From: Paraburkholderia sp. BCC1884
Lineage (GTDB): Bacteria; Pseudomonadota; Gammaproteobacteria; Burkholderiales; Burkholderiaceae
Direction: 5' to 3'
Assembly: GCF_900996225.1 (NCBI RefSeq)
Contig: NZ_CAAJGL010000068.1
Coordinates: 1,302,001 to 1,366,000, forward strand
DNA length: 64,000 nucleotides
How positions within the stretch are numbered: position 1 is the stretch's first letter; every line of letters begins with the position of its first letter. The position numbers and the translations under genes were made by a program. The notes beneath the pieces were generated by a model that saw only the letters and a program-made list of their open reading frames with translations, was not told the origin of the DNA and ran no database searches. This document shows positions 18,308 through 27,681 of the stretch, in pieces.

Positions 18308-19285
18308 GTGTCGCATTCCGTCACCCGGCAAACTGTCGGCGGTCCTGCTGAACCCGGCGGCTCCAGCCTGCCCGCATCGGGCGGCTCAGTGCGCGGCGGC
18401 CCGCCTGCCGGCGCGCGCCGTCGCCGTCCGTCGCCTACTGCGCGCAGGCAGAGTCGTGCCGCCTTCCTGTTCCTCGCGCCGGCCTGCGTGATGGTGGCCA
18501 TCTACGTGGTGTGGCCGATCATCTCCACTATCCGGCTGAGTTTTTTCAGCTGGGATGGGATGAGCGACCCATCGTTCGTCGGGCTCGCGAACTATATCGA
18601 GTTGTTCCATGCCGCTACGTTCTATACGGCGTTGAAGAACAATCTCATCTGGTTGCTGCTGTTTCTGCTGGCGCCGCCGATGGGTCTTGCCGTCGCGCTC
18701 TATCTGAACCAGGCGGTCGCGGGTATCCGCATCGTCAAATCGCTATTCTTCGCGCCATTCGTGTTGTCGGGCGTGGTGGTCGGTCTGATCTTCTCGTGGT
18801 TCTACGACCCGACCTTCGGCCTGCTCGCGGTGATTCTCGGTCACGGCGTGCCGGTGCTGGGCGACCCGCGCTACGCCACGCTCGGGATCGTTTTCGCGGC
18901 GCTCTGGCCGCAAACCGCCTATTGCATGATTCTGTATCTGACTGGCCTCACGTCGCTGAACGCCGAGCAGATCGAGGCCGCCCGCATGGAAGGTGCGCGT
19001 GGCTGGTCGATGCTCTGGCATGTGATCCTGCCGCAACTTAGGCCCACGACGTTCATGGCGATCGTCGTGACGATTATCGGCGCATTGCGCAGTTTCGATC
19101 TGATCTCGGTGATGACAGGCGGCGGTCCGTTCGAAAGTTCGACCGTGCTCGCTTATTACATGTACGACCAGGCGATCAAGTACTACCGCATCGGCTATTC
19201 GGCGGCGGTGGCAGTCGTACTGTTCTGCATCATGCTGGTGTACATCGTTTATCACTTGCGGCGGATGCTGCGCGCCGAGCAATAA
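18308..19285 (+). CDS. Sugar ABC transporter permease (MalF-like)
   Basis: A 325-residue inner-membrane permease with about six transmembrane segments from residue 56 and the EAA-loop region (EQIEAARMEGARGWSMLWHVILPQLRP). The Ser/Gly/Arg-rich first 50 residues are cytoplasmic. An ATG at 18302 is only 1 nt after GGGAG (18296-18300), whereas the GTG at 18308 has the normal 7-nt spacing, so GTG 18308 is the more likely start. Confidence 0.88.
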   Translation: MSHSVTRQTVGGPAEPGGSSLPASGGSVRGGPPAGARRRRPSPTARRQSRAAFLFLAPACVMVAIYVVWPIISTIRLSFFSWDGMSDPSFVGLANYIELFHAATFYTALKNNLIWLLLFLLAPPMGLAVALYLNQAVAGIRIVKSLFFAPFVLSGVVVGLIFSWFYDPTFGLLAVILGHGVPVLGDPRYATLGIVFAALWPQTAYCMILYLTGLTSLNAEQIEAARMEGARGWSMLWHVILPQLRPTTFMAIVVTIIGALRSFDLISVMTGGGPFESSTVLAYYMYDQAIKYYRIGYSAAVAVVLFCIMLVYIVYHLRRMLRAEQ

Positions 19286-19295
19286 GGAGTCGACC

Positions 19296-20147
19296 ATGTT
19301 TCCGATCCCAATCGACAAATGGAAGCCGGCGACGCGCCGCGCGTACAAACTGACCTTGCCGATCGCCTTGCTGATCTGGCTATTGCCGATGATCGCAGTG
19401 CTCGTCACCTCCGTGCGTTCGACAGAAGAACTCAGCGAGGGCAATTATTGGGGATGGCCGAAGCACTTCGCGATGATCGAGAACTATCGCGAAGCATTGA
19501 CTACGTCGCCGATGCTGCATTACTTCTGGAACAGCGTGTTGATCACGGTACCGGCGGTGGTTGGATCGATTGCACTGGCCGCCATGGCGGGATTTGCACT
19601 GGCGATTTACCGGTTTCGCGGCAACTCGACCCTGTTTGCCACTTTCGTGGCGGGCAATTTCGTGCCGGTACAGGTACTGATGATCCCGGTGCGAGATCTG
19701 TCCTTGCAGTTGGGCCTGTTCAATACCGTCGGCGCACTGATTCTCTTTCACATATCGTTTCAGACCGGATTCTGCGCGCTGTTCCTGCGCAATTTCATCA
19801 AGCAACTGCCTTTTGAACTGGTCGAGGCTGCGCGCATCGAAGGCGCCAACGAGTGGACCGTGTTCTTCAAGATCGTGCTGCCCTTGATCCGCCCGGCGCT
19901 CGCGGCGCTGGCGATTCTCGTGTTCACTTTTGTCTGGAACGATTATTTCTGGGCCTTGTGCCTGACGCAAGGCGACGACGCCGCACCGATCACGGTCGGC
20001 GTGGCTGCGCTGAAAGGGCAGTGGACCACTGCCTGGAATCTGGTCTCGGCTGGATCGATTCTGGCGGCGCTGCCGTCCGTTGCGATGTTCTTTGCCATGC
20101 AGAAGCATTTCGTGGCCGGTTTGACGTTCGGTGCGACGAAGGGCTGA
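19296..20147 (+). CDS. Sugar ABC transporter permease (MalG-like)
   Basis: A 283-residue CUT1 permease with about six transmembrane segments and an EAA loop (ELVEAARIEGANEWTVFFKIVLPLIRP). AGGAG precedes the ATG, 10 bp after the previous stop. It is the last gene of the operon, followed by a strong terminator, and pairs with the preceding permease to form the channel. Confidence 0.9.
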   Translation: MFPIPIDKWKPATRRAYKLTLPIALLIWLLPMIAVLVTSVRSTEELSEGNYWGWPKHFAMIENYREALTTSPMLHYFWNSVLITVPAVVGSIALAAMAGFALAIYRFRGNSTLFATFVAGNFVPVQVLMIPVRDLSLQLGLFNTVGALILFHISFQTGFCALFLRNFIKQLPFELVEAARIEGANEWTVFFKIVLPLIRPALAALAILVFTFVWNDYFWALCLTQGDDAAPITVGVAALKGQWTTAWNLVSAGSILAALPSVAMFFAMQKHFVAGLTFGATKG

Positions 20148-20177
20148 AAAGGGTTGTGTGTTGTCCGAGAGAAGTTT

Positions 20178-20201
20178 GCCCGCGTAAGCGGGCTTTTTTT
20201 T
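20178..20201 (+). terminator. Rho-independent terminator of the beta-galactoside operon
   Basis: Hairpin GCCCGC (20178-20183), loop GTAA, GCGGGC (20188-20193), followed by eight T. It starts 30 bp after the last permease stop. Confidence 0.92.
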
Positions 20202-20407
20202 GTCCCGCCGTTTGTGTTCTTGTCAGGGTTTGTACCGATGCCATGGATCATAGGCCGTGTCGCGTCGATATCCAGTGTGGGATCGCGAACAAACTCGGGC
20301 CTCGAACCCGGCTACATTGCCTTTCATTATCCAAAAACGTGCACCTTGCGCGAGCGGACTGGCGGATTAAGTGATCCCTTCAGTCGCGGTGATGATCGAG
20401 GCAAATC

Positions 20408-21496
20408 ATGAATCACATAGGTCGCGAACCACTGCTCGACTCGCCCATGCTGCGGGAGCGTTATCTCGACGTGCCTCTCGCGGTCGATGTGCGTATGCCG
20501 CCGGTGTCGTTGCCGCTTGCCAGCGCGCCTCAGGCGGTCGCGGAGCCCACGGTTTTGCTGTCCCTCGTCGTACCGATGTACAACGAAGAGGAAATGATCG
20601 CGCAGTTCTTCGACACGACGCTGCCGGTGCTCGAAACGATTCCCGGCGTGACCTTCGAAATCGTCTGCGTGAACGACGGCAGCCGTGACAGCACGCTGGA
20701 CCGCCTGCTGTATCAGTCATCGCTGGACAGCCGTATCCGTGTCATCGACCTCACGCGCAACTTTGGCAAGGAAGCAGCGCTGTCTGCGGGACTCGACGAG
20801 GCGTTGGGCGATATCATCGTCCCGTTCGACGCGGACCTCCAGGACCCGCCGCATGTGATTGCGAGGCTGGTGAGCAAGTGGCGCGAAGGCTACGACGTCG
20901 TGCTGGCCCGGCGTAGCAATCGCGACTCCGATTCGCTGATGAAGCGCATGACCGCCGCGCAGTTCTATCGGATGCATAACGCGGTCTGCGATACGCATAT
21001 TCCCGAGAACGTCGGCGACTTCAGGTTGATTACGCGTGAAGTGGCCGAGGCGCTCAAGAAGTTGCCTGAAACAAGGCGCTTCATGAAGGGACTGTTCGCG
21101 TGGGTCGGCTACCGTACGGCGGTGGTCGACTATGCACGCGAGCCTCGCGCGGCGGGTACCTCGAAGTTCTCCGGCTGGAAGCTGTGGAATTTCGCGCTGG
21201 AAGGCTTTACGAGCTTCAGCACGTTGCCATTGCGGGTGTGGACTTATATCGGCAGCTTCGTGGCGCTGGGTGCGTTCCTCTACGCGGCATTTCTCATCAC
21301 GCGCACTCTGATTCAAGGCATTGCCGTGCCGGGCTACGCTTCCATTCTGACGGTCGTACTCATGCTGGGTGGCGTGCAATTGATCGGCATCGGCGTGCTC
21401 GGCGAATACATCGGGCGGATTTATTTCGAATCGAAGAAACGACCCGTGTATCTGGTGCGAAGCCGCTATCAGAAACCCGGCGCGAGCGATGTTTAG
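20408..21496 (+). CDS. GtrB-like family 2 glycosyltransferase (polyprenyl-phosphate sugar transferase)
   Basis: A 362-residue membrane-bound GT2 enzyme. After a variable 50-residue N-terminus, the catalytic domain starts SLVVPMYNEEE and contains DGSRDST, FDADLQDPP (metal-binding DAD) and FRLITREV. Two C-terminal transmembrane helices follow (about residues 275-300 and 310-335). The architecture matches GtrB/DPM1-like enzymes that load a sugar onto undecaprenyl phosphate. GAGG precedes the ATG. It overlaps the GtrA-like gene by 8 bp, which supports a functional pair. Confidence 0.88.
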   Translation: MNHIGREPLLDSPMLRERYLDVPLAVDVRMPPVSLPLASAPQAVAEPTVLLSLVVPMYNEEEMIAQFFDTTLPVLETIPGVTFEIVCVNDGSRDSTLDRLLYQSSLDSRIRVIDLTRNFGKEAALSAGLDEALGDIIVPFDADLQDPPHVIARLVSKWREGYDVVLARRSNRDSDSLMKRMTAAQFYRMHNAVCDTHIPENVGDFRLITREVAEALKKLPETRRFMKGLFAWVGYRTAVVDYAREPRAAGTSKFSGWKLWNFALEGFTSFSTLPLRVWTYIGSFVALGAFLYAAFLITRTLIQGIAVPGYASILTVVLMLGGVQLIGIGVLGEYIGRIYFESKKRPVYLVRSRYQKPGASDV

Positions 21497-21890
21497 CCGC
21501 CGCTTCTTCGCTTACGCCGCCGTTGGCGCGGTCGGTACGCTCACGCAATATCTCGTGTTGATCGTGGTCGTGCACACCGGCGCCGCCACGCCGGCGGTCG
21601 GCTCGATGGCCGGCGCCGTGCTCGGTGCAGTGATCAATTACTGGCTGAATCACCGGGTGACATTTCGCGCCACCTCCAGCCATCTGACCACCTTGCCGAA
21701 GTTCGCGGCGATTGCGTGTCTCGGCGTACTCGTCAATGGACTCGTGATGAAGGTGCTCGCCGAAAATCATCATGTCAATTACCTGCTCGCGCAAATGGTC
21801 GCGAGCGGACTCGTATTGATACTCACATATCTGATCAATTCGGTTTGGACCTTCAGGCCGCAGCAAACCCGTACCGGCGCGCGTCTTTAG
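21489..21890 (+). CDS. GtrA family membrane protein (putative polyprenyl-sugar flippase)
   Basis: A 133-residue protein with four hydrophobic helices and the GtrA signature (AVGAVGTLTQYLVL, INYWLNHRVTF, LINSVWTF). GtrA proteins are proposed to flip undecaprenyl-phosphate-sugar across the inner membrane. Its start lies inside the end of the GtrB-like gene, indicating translational coupling. Confidence 0.88.
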   Translation: MFSRRFFAYAAVGAVGTLTQYLVLIVVVHTGAATPAVGSMAGAVLGAVINYWLNHRVTFRATSSHLTTLPKFAAIACLGVLVNGLVMKVLAENHHVNYLLAQMVASGLVLILTYLINSVWTFRPQQTRTGARL

Positions 21891-21953
21891 TTTCATGTGG
21901 AGCGGTAGCGCCAAACCAATCAAATAACAGGCAGGGAAGGGGGTGTCACGATC

Positions 21954-23567
21954 ATGCAGTCCGAGAGCATCGAAACACCAGGCTATAAACAGTCCGCAGT
22001 CGACGGCCCCGCACTTTCCCAGACGGACCGCGTGACGCGAGCGAGGGCTAGTGTGAAGTCGGTCGGCTGGTTTGTCCCAGCGGTCGGACTGGTGCTGGTG
22101 CTTGCCATCGCATTCCGTCTGCCGACGCTCACAGGCCGTTCGATCTGGACGGATGAAGCCTACAGTTACTGGTTTTCCAATCTTTCATGGACGGCGCTCT
22201 GGACCCAGACACCGTTCTACGAAACGCATGCGCCGTTCTATTACTCCTTGCTGAAACTCTGGACGGCGGTGCTGGGATCGTCGGAGGCGGGCATGCGTTC
22301 GCTTTCGGTAGTGGCGAGTCTGGCGACGGTGGCGCTGACCGGGTTCGCCCCGCGACTGCTCGGCTTGGGCAAACAGGGCGACCGGGTCGGTGTCGTAGCG
22401 GCGTTATTGCTCGCCATCAATCAAGGCAATATCGAATATGCGCAACAGGCACGCCCTTACGCCATACAGACGCTCTTCGCCACGGCGATGATCCTGGCGT
22501 CGGCGATCATGCTTAAACGCCTGCTGATCGATGAGCGCGCCGCGCCAAAAATTAGCGCTGTCAGATGGCTGTACGTGTCCGCGGGTGTTTTTGGTGGCCT
22601 GACGCTTTGGCTTCACAACACGAGCCCATTCATTATTTTCGGCAACTGGATCGGTATTTTCGGTGCGATTCTTCTGTTTTCAGCGAACCGGCGGCGTGAC
22701 TTCACGATTGCGATTCAATCATTGCTTATCGCGTTGCTGATCTGGGCGCCGTGCGTTCCGATCACGCTCATTGAATCGAAAACCGTCGCAGGCGCTTTCT
22801 GGGCAACCATTTCGCCGAAGATGCTCACCTGGCCGTTCACGCTCGCTGCAGGCGGCAAGTTCGCCTTCGTTCCCGCGATTATCATTGCGGCGCTTGCGTG
22901 GAAGAGTCTCTATCAGTCGAACAGGGCGCTTGCGCTCTACGTGGCATCTATTCTGTTCATTCCGGTTGCCGGGCTCTTCACGGTTTCGTATCTGTTCAAG
23001 CCCGTTTTCGTCACGCGCACATTCGAATGGATGGCGCCGGTGTTTCTGTTCGTCGTCGCAGCCGGCCTGTTCTTGCCGGGAAGAATGCAAAAACTGAAGT
23101 TCGTGCTGCTGCCGCTTCTGCTCGTTCTGTGTATTGGACAAGACATGGCTTACTATGCGGCGCCCACGCAAGACTTGCGCGGCGCGGCTCAATACCTGCA
23201 AGCCAATTATCGCAAGGGCGATCTGTTGATGACTTACCCGAATGAAGTTCAGGTGGGTCTCGACTACTATCTGCGCGACAGCGCGAATGGCATGCAGACG
23301 GCCCCGCTGCCGGCGAAGTACCCAGCGGTGGGATGGCCGCGCGCGTACCTGCAAAGTAATCGGGGAGTGCCGAGTGTGATCGAAAGCGATCGTCCGCAAA
23401 TCGCGCGACTTCTCGCTTCGCACAAACGCGTGTGGTTCGTCGGGGAATTGACGAAGCAGGAAGACAATATGAGCATCGTTGCGAGCGAGCTCTATCGTGC
23501 ACACGACGCGGCGGTGTCTTCGGCGGCATTCGCCGGGACGCCCATTACGTTGTTCGTGAAGCCGTGA
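21954..23567 (+). CDS. Family 39-like membrane glycosyltransferase
   Basis: A 537-residue polytopic protein with the GT39/ArnT/PMT layout. A first helix (VGLVLVLAIAFRLP) is followed by a periplasmic loop with the acidic motif WTDEAYSYWF and by roughly ten more hydrophobic segments, then a C-terminal soluble region. GT-C enzymes of this type use lipid-linked sugars at the periplasmic face. It follows gtrB and gtrA by 63 bp, so it is probably the acceptor-specific transferase of the set. The surface acceptor is unknown. GGAAGGGGG lies before the ATG. Confidence 0.82.
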   Translation: MQSESIETPGYKQSAVDGPALSQTDRVTRARASVKSVGWFVPAVGLVLVLAIAFRLPTLTGRSIWTDEAYSYWFSNLSWTALWTQTPFYETHAPFYYSLLKLWTAVLGSSEAGMRSLSVVASLATVALTGFAPRLLGLGKQGDRVGVVAALLLAINQGNIEYAQQARPYAIQTLFATAMILASAIMLKRLLIDERAAPKISAVRWLYVSAGVFGGLTLWLHNTSPFIIFGNWIGIFGAILLFSANRRRDFTIAIQSLLIALLIWAPCVPITLIESKTVAGAFWATISPKMLTWPFTLAAGGKFAFVPAIIIAALAWKSLYQSNRALALYVASILFIPVAGLFTVSYLFKPVFVTRTFEWMAPVFLFVVAAGLFLPGRMQKLKFVLLPLLLVLCIGQDMAYYAAPTQDLRGAAQYLQANYRKGDLLMTYPNEVQVGLDYYLRDSANGMQTAPLPAKYPAVGWPRAYLQSNRGVPSVIESDRPQIARLLASHKRVWFVGELTKQEDNMSIVASELYRAHDAAVSSAAFAGTPITLFVKP

Positions 23568-23752
23568 GTGACTCGCCGGCAAAGAAACTTCTGGTAATGA
23601 CCTTTGAATCAGGCCGTTTTCTCATCGGATCGCGGCCTCGTCGTCCCACTATCCTATGGTCGCAAGCAGCGCATGCCTGCATGCACGGCGACAGGCAGTG
23701 ACAAAGTTTCGCCACGCCTCAGCCGGGTGACTTCCCTGACCAGAGGCTCGGT

Positions 23753-24253
23753 ATGTTGACTTTCAATATCGCTTTTCTCCATTCCCTTCAGCGCGCCGAC
23801 AAGCCGTTCCGGTGGCTATCGATCGGCGTGCTCGCCGCAAGCGCCATGTTGGCCTCGCAAGCAGATGCCGCGAGTTTCAAATGCACCGGCAAATTGTCGG
23901 CTTCGGAACAGATCGTCTGCAAAGACCCTGCGCTTTCAGCGCTGGATGACCGCCTGGCAATTGCATGGCGGCACGCGAAGGACACGACGCTCGATAGTGC
24001 CGCGCTCGAATCGGCACGCACTCAGCAATGGCTTTGGCGTCAACACAACTGCACCGATCAAGCCTGCGTGAAGAGCTGGTACGACCGTCGAATTGCTGAA
24101 CTCGATGCCGACTACGCACAAGCCACGCATGCGCGCGACGAAGCCTTCGACGCGTCGCTTGCGATGCAGAATCTTGCTCCTTCGGCCGCCGATGCAGTGA
24201 GGAAAATGAATGGCCGACCGGTCGCGGATGAGAAGACCGCGAGCACTCGTTAG
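23753..24253 (+). CDS. LprI N-terminal domain-like secreted protein
   Basis: A 166-residue protein with a signal peptide of about 40 residues (cleavage near ADAAS) and a Cys-rich helical domain, SFKCTGKLSASEQIVCKDPALSALDDRLAIAW then WLWRQHNCTDQACVKSWY. This matches the LprI/DUF1311 pattern (C...E..IC.d..LsalD..l). Relatives include the mycobacterial lysozyme inhibitor LprI. Four Cys probably form two disulfides. GAGG precedes the ATG. Confidence 0.75.
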   Translation: MLTFNIAFLHSLQRADKPFRWLSIGVLAASAMLASQADAASFKCTGKLSASEQIVCKDPALSALDDRLAIAWRHAKDTTLDSAALESARTQQWLWRQHNCTDQACVKSWYDRRIAELDADYAQATHARDEAFDASLAMQNLAPSAADAVRKMNGRPVADEKTASTR

Positions 24254-25236
24254 TCGACTTCGTATCACGCTGTTGTGGTCGAACACGCGGGCGTCGTTCG
24301 CGCGCGTGTTCGATGTTTATTTCTCTCCAGGCACATCGTGCAATCCTAGTTCTAAACCGCCTCGCCGATATTTAGGGAGCTACCCTAAACCTGTACTGGC
24401 ATGCAAAGCATGGTCACTAAAGCGGTCCTCGAGGTACCAGCCCCGCCGATATTTAAACGGTCACTGCCAATGCTCTGGCGAATTTTTTTCTATCCACTGA
24501 TGAATCAAAGAATTATCTTTTCCCTGCCGTGGTGAGGAGAGATTTTCGGAAGTGGGCACTTTGCAGGGCCATGCCCGGCGCTCGACATGAGATGCTTGCC
24601 ATTCTCACTTATCGTCCGTGGCCACTATAACGTTAAGTGTTTGAAACGTTTATAATTCCTCTGCCGAAAGCGTCTGTAAGTAATACCGGGCACGCTGTGA
24701 TTGACATGTGGCCGGTAATGTTTGCAGTGCTAGTTGCGCGACGCCAAGCTGTCTCATGGGACTGCTGAACGCGCGGTGCGCAAACTGTTTGTCACCTACA
24801 AGGCACGCCGGACTGTCGACGTGGCCCTTGCCAGAGTCACGAGTCGTACACCAACATGCCGTGCCCCTTTTGATGGGCTGGTCGCGCTGCGCATTGCGGC
24901 GGGACACGCGTTGTCTTGTCGACCTGGACTTTGACTGATTGATTCACGGCGCGTGGTGCGCGTTGCTCTCCACGCGCCGCGCTGCGAATCCAGGAGTGCA
25001 GACATTGACAGCGTCTTATTCAGATGACAGGTTTCGCACTCTGTAGTAAGGAATGCGTAATAAAAATACGGAACCCGTTGTTGTCTCTGATTCAGGCATG
25101 TGGACGTTCTTGCATCATCCGCAACGAACGCGATCAGTGCGTTCTCCTCTCTGTACTCAATAACGCCAAAGCGGGACGGCCACGACCGATCTTGCTGAAC
25201 CTTCGGGGATAACCTGCTTTCATCGACATACGGACA
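24254..25236. other. Long non-coding region with repeats before the secreted GH-like gene
   Basis: Nearly 1 kb with lower GC than its surroundings. It holds a perfect 7-base-arm inverted repeat (TTTAGGG 24371-24377, CCCTAAA 24383-24389), a 12-bp direct repeat CGCCGATATTTA (24363-24374 and 24444-24455), a repeated GGTCACT, and a TATAAT-like box at 24651-24656 without a good -35. Short frames in it look random. I see no gene. The repeats resemble a regulatory cluster. Confidence 0.5.
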
Positions 25237-27567
25237 ATGACGAGATATTTCAATCTGCTGGGGGTTGCGGCGGCAACCGTTCTGGCGTCGTTTGGTGCGG
25301 AGAACGCACAGGCGCAAACAAGCACCATCACCGTTTCGGGCTTGCAATACAAGTTGTGCGGTCAAGAGAATGGCAACTGCTCGTTTCTCGGGACGGGTTC
25401 GGTCGTGTTCGGCGCAGTGCCGCCTAACTCGCCGTCGGTCATGCTGACCGCACCGCGTACCTTCAGCAATGGCGTGGGTTGCTACGTCGGCGCAGTTTCG
25501 CAGACAGACCCCGCATATGGTTATGGCAAATCGTGCTGGGTCAGAGCCGTAGCCGCGACGCCAACGCCAACGCCAACGCCAACGCCAACGCCAACGCCAA
25601 CGCCAACGCCAACGCCAACGCCAACGCCGACGCCGACGCCGACGCCGACGCCAACGCCAACGCCAACGCCAACGCCAACGCCAACGCCAACGCCAACGCC
25701 AACGCCAACGCCAACGCCAACGCCAACGCCAACGCCAACGCCAACGCCAACGCCCACACCGACGCCCACACCGACGCCCACACCCAGCAACTCGACCCTC
25801 TCGTGCAGCACCCCGACGCAAGCCGCCGGCGGCACCGCAAACGGTCTCATCAGCGCCGACACGCCCACCACCGACGGCCTGCGTGTGTTCCAGAACAACG
25901 CACCGTTCAAGCTCGCGATTACCACGAACGCCCCGAATGCGGACACGGTGGTCTGGTCCGTCGCGGATTCGAATGGCGCGATCAAGGCGCAGGGTAGCTT
26001 CGCAGTCAAAGCGGGCACGCAAACCAGCACGATTCCGTGCACCTCGACATGGTCCGGCTACGGCGCGCTGACGGCGACGCTGCGTTCGAACGGCGGCAAT
26101 TTGCCGAATAGCGGCACCCGTCCGATGGGCATCGCGACGTTCGGCGTATTGCCGAACCTCAGCTCGGTGATCGGCACCGTCACCTACGCGCATCAGGATC
26201 AGCATCGTTTCGGCATGCAGGGCTTCAACGGCAACATCGCCGCGCTGCACGACCTGGGCATCTCGTGGACGATCGACGACCGCGAGCAATCGGCCATGGA
26301 ACCCAATGGCCCGAATACGTACACGCCGAGCGTGAGCGACCTCGATCCGTTCTACAAGGCCAATCCGGATCAGATGCGCATCGTGCGTCTGGATGGCATT
26401 CCTGCATGGGACTCGAAGACGGGTCAGTTCAACGACAGCTACTACGCGCCGTCGAACCTGACTGAGTTCCAGAGCTTCATGGCCAAGGTCGGTACTGACA
26501 CGAGCCAGATCCGCGCGGCAACCTATCCGAACCAGCAGAAGAACTACTATCAGGTGACGTGGGAGCCGAGCCTCGGCTGGGCCGATAGCGATGCGAACTT
26601 CGTCGCCATGTACAAGGCCGCGTATCAGGGCATTCACTCGACTGATCCGAATGCCGTCGTGATGGGCACTGCCAACCCGTTCGCCTCGAATTGCCAGACC
26701 TGCACCACAGGCTATCTGCAGAAGTTCGGCGCGCTCGGCTTGTGGAACTACATCGATGCTGTCTCCACGCACGGCTACTGGAACGCGGGTACGTATCCGT
26801 CCCATCCGCCTGAGTTGCAGGACTCGGATCCGGATCCGGCAAACCAGGCCAATGCGCTCGACAACCAGATGACTCAGCTTCGTTCGATCATGCAGGCCGG
26901 CAAGCCGAACATGAAGCTGTTCTTCACGGAAGCCGGCGTGAGCTACGACCCGGGTATGAGCTACGGCCCGAACGTTCCGTCGCAGAACCAGTTGTTCGCT
27001 CATGCCGCAGTCGGCGTGCGCGCGCACATCATCACGCTGGGCGGCGGCGCACAAACCACCACGCTGTTCTACGGCGCGGACTATCCGGGCGAAGTCGGCT
27101 ACGGCTCGTTCTTCGATCTGAACGACGCCCAGGGCGCATTCGGCGCGACGAATCTTTCGCCGAAGCCGGAAGCCATGGCGTTTGCCACGATGACGCGTGT
27201 GCTCGACGGCACCAATACACTGGGCCGGATCACGGGCGCGCCGTCAGGTGTCTTCGCGTACGCGTTCCAGCAGCTCGGCAACGGCAAGGTCGTCACGGCC
27301 GCATGGGCGCACAGCAATGCACAGTGGCCGACCAGCGGCGGTGTCTACAGCCAGACGTATTCGACGAGCTATTCGCTTCAGGTCGACAATCCGGGTACGT
27401 CGGGTAACGTGACGAAGATCGATGGTTACGGCAATGTCAGCACGGTTGCCTATACCAACGGCCAGGTCGCGTTGACGGTCACCGAAGTGCCGCAGTACAT
27501 CGTGTCGGCTAACGCCACGGTGGCGAAGGCCAATTCGACGGTTCCGCTCGGCTACACGGGCCAGTAA
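25237..27567 (+). CDS. Secreted clan GH-A-like glycoside hydrolase with long Thr-Pro linker
   Basis: A 776-residue protein. The signal peptide covers about residues 1-27 (AQAQT). A small Cys-containing N-terminal domain (about 28-106) is followed by a Thr-Pro linker of about 37 dipeptides (107-183) and a large C-terminal region. The C-terminal part looks like a TIM-barrel hydrolase, with a candidate acid/base Glu443 in TWEPSLGW and nucleophile Glu565 in LFFTEAGVSY, plus a beta-rich end. This fits GH39/PslG-like clan GH-A enzymes, but the family and substrate are not certain. No cellulose or EPS genes adjoin, though a glycosylation operon lies upstream. A hairpin follows the stop. Confidence 0.7.
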   Translation: MTRYFNLLGVAAATVLASFGAENAQAQTSTITVSGLQYKLCGQENGNCSFLGTGSVVFGAVPPNSPSVMLTAPRTFSNGVGCYVGAVSQTDPAYGYGKSCWVRAVAATPTPTPTPTPTPTPTPTPTPTPTPTPTPTPTPTPTPTPTPTPTPTPTPTPTPTPTPTPTPTPTPTPTPTPTPTPTPSNSTLSCSTPTQAAGGTANGLISADTPTTDGLRVFQNNAPFKLAITTNAPNADTVVWSVADSNGAIKAQGSFAVKAGTQTSTIPCTSTWSGYGALTATLRSNGGNLPNSGTRPMGIATFGVLPNLSSVIGTVTYAHQDQHRFGMQGFNGNIAALHDLGISWTIDDREQSAMEPNGPNTYTPSVSDLDPFYKANPDQMRIVRLDGIPAWDSKTGQFNDSYYAPSNLTEFQSFMAKVGTDTSQIRAATYPNQQKNYYQVTWEPSLGWADSDANFVAMYKAAYQGIHSTDPNAVVMGTANPFASNCQTCTTGYLQKFGALGLWNYIDAVSTHGYWNAGTYPSHPPELQDSDPDPANQANALDNQMTQLRSIMQAGKPNMKLFFTEAGVSYDPGMSYGPNVPSQNQLFAHAAVGVRAHIITLGGGAQTTTLFYGADYPGEVGYGSFFDLNDAQGAFGATNLSPKPEAMAFATMTRVLDGTNTLGRITGAPSGVFAYAFQQLGNGKVVTAAWAHSNAQWPTSGGVYSQTYSTSYSLQVDNPGTSGNVTKIDGYGNVSTVAYTNGQVALTVTEVPQYIVSANATVAKANSTVPLGYTGQ
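25561..25782 (+). repeat. Expanded hexanucleotide tract encoding a (Pro-Thr)n linker
   Basis: Thirty-seven consecutive hexamers: mostly CCAACG, a block of four CCGACG near 25627-25650, and a degenerate 3' end alternating CCCACA and CCGACG. The tract uses CCA, a poor Pro codon in this GC-rich genome, which points to replication-slippage expansion rather than codon selection. All units keep frame. Confidence 0.95.
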
Positions 27568-27580
27568 ACGTTGCAAACTA

Positions 27581-27614
27581 ACGACGCGCCGCCCGTAAAA
27601 CGGCGGCGCGTCGT
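27581..27614. terminator. Hairpin after the secreted GH-like gene
   Basis: Perfect 13-base arms, ACGACGCGCCGCC (27581-27593) and GGCGGCGCGTCGT (27602-27614), with an 8-nt loop, 13 bp after the stop. Only a short T run follows, but stem strength suggests a terminator, possibly for both this gene and the leftward gene at 27682. Confidence 0.7.
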
Positions 27615-27681
27615 CGTTTCAGCTTCCCCTGTCGCTTTCGCGACGGCTGTGCGCGCGGCGCCAGTTTCCTCCAGCATTCGC

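Noticed and set aside
25561..25782. Regular repeat considered as a CRISPR array
   Set aside because: There are no spacers; it is a pure hexanucleotide tandem repeat inside a coding frame.
24796..27054. A 752-codon leftward frame with a long Arg-Trp repeat, opposite the secreted hydrolase-like gene
   Set aside because: It is the antisense image of the (CCAACG)n tract and of a well-supported coding gene. Composition is Arg/His-rich as in typical shadow frames and there is no ribosome binding site.
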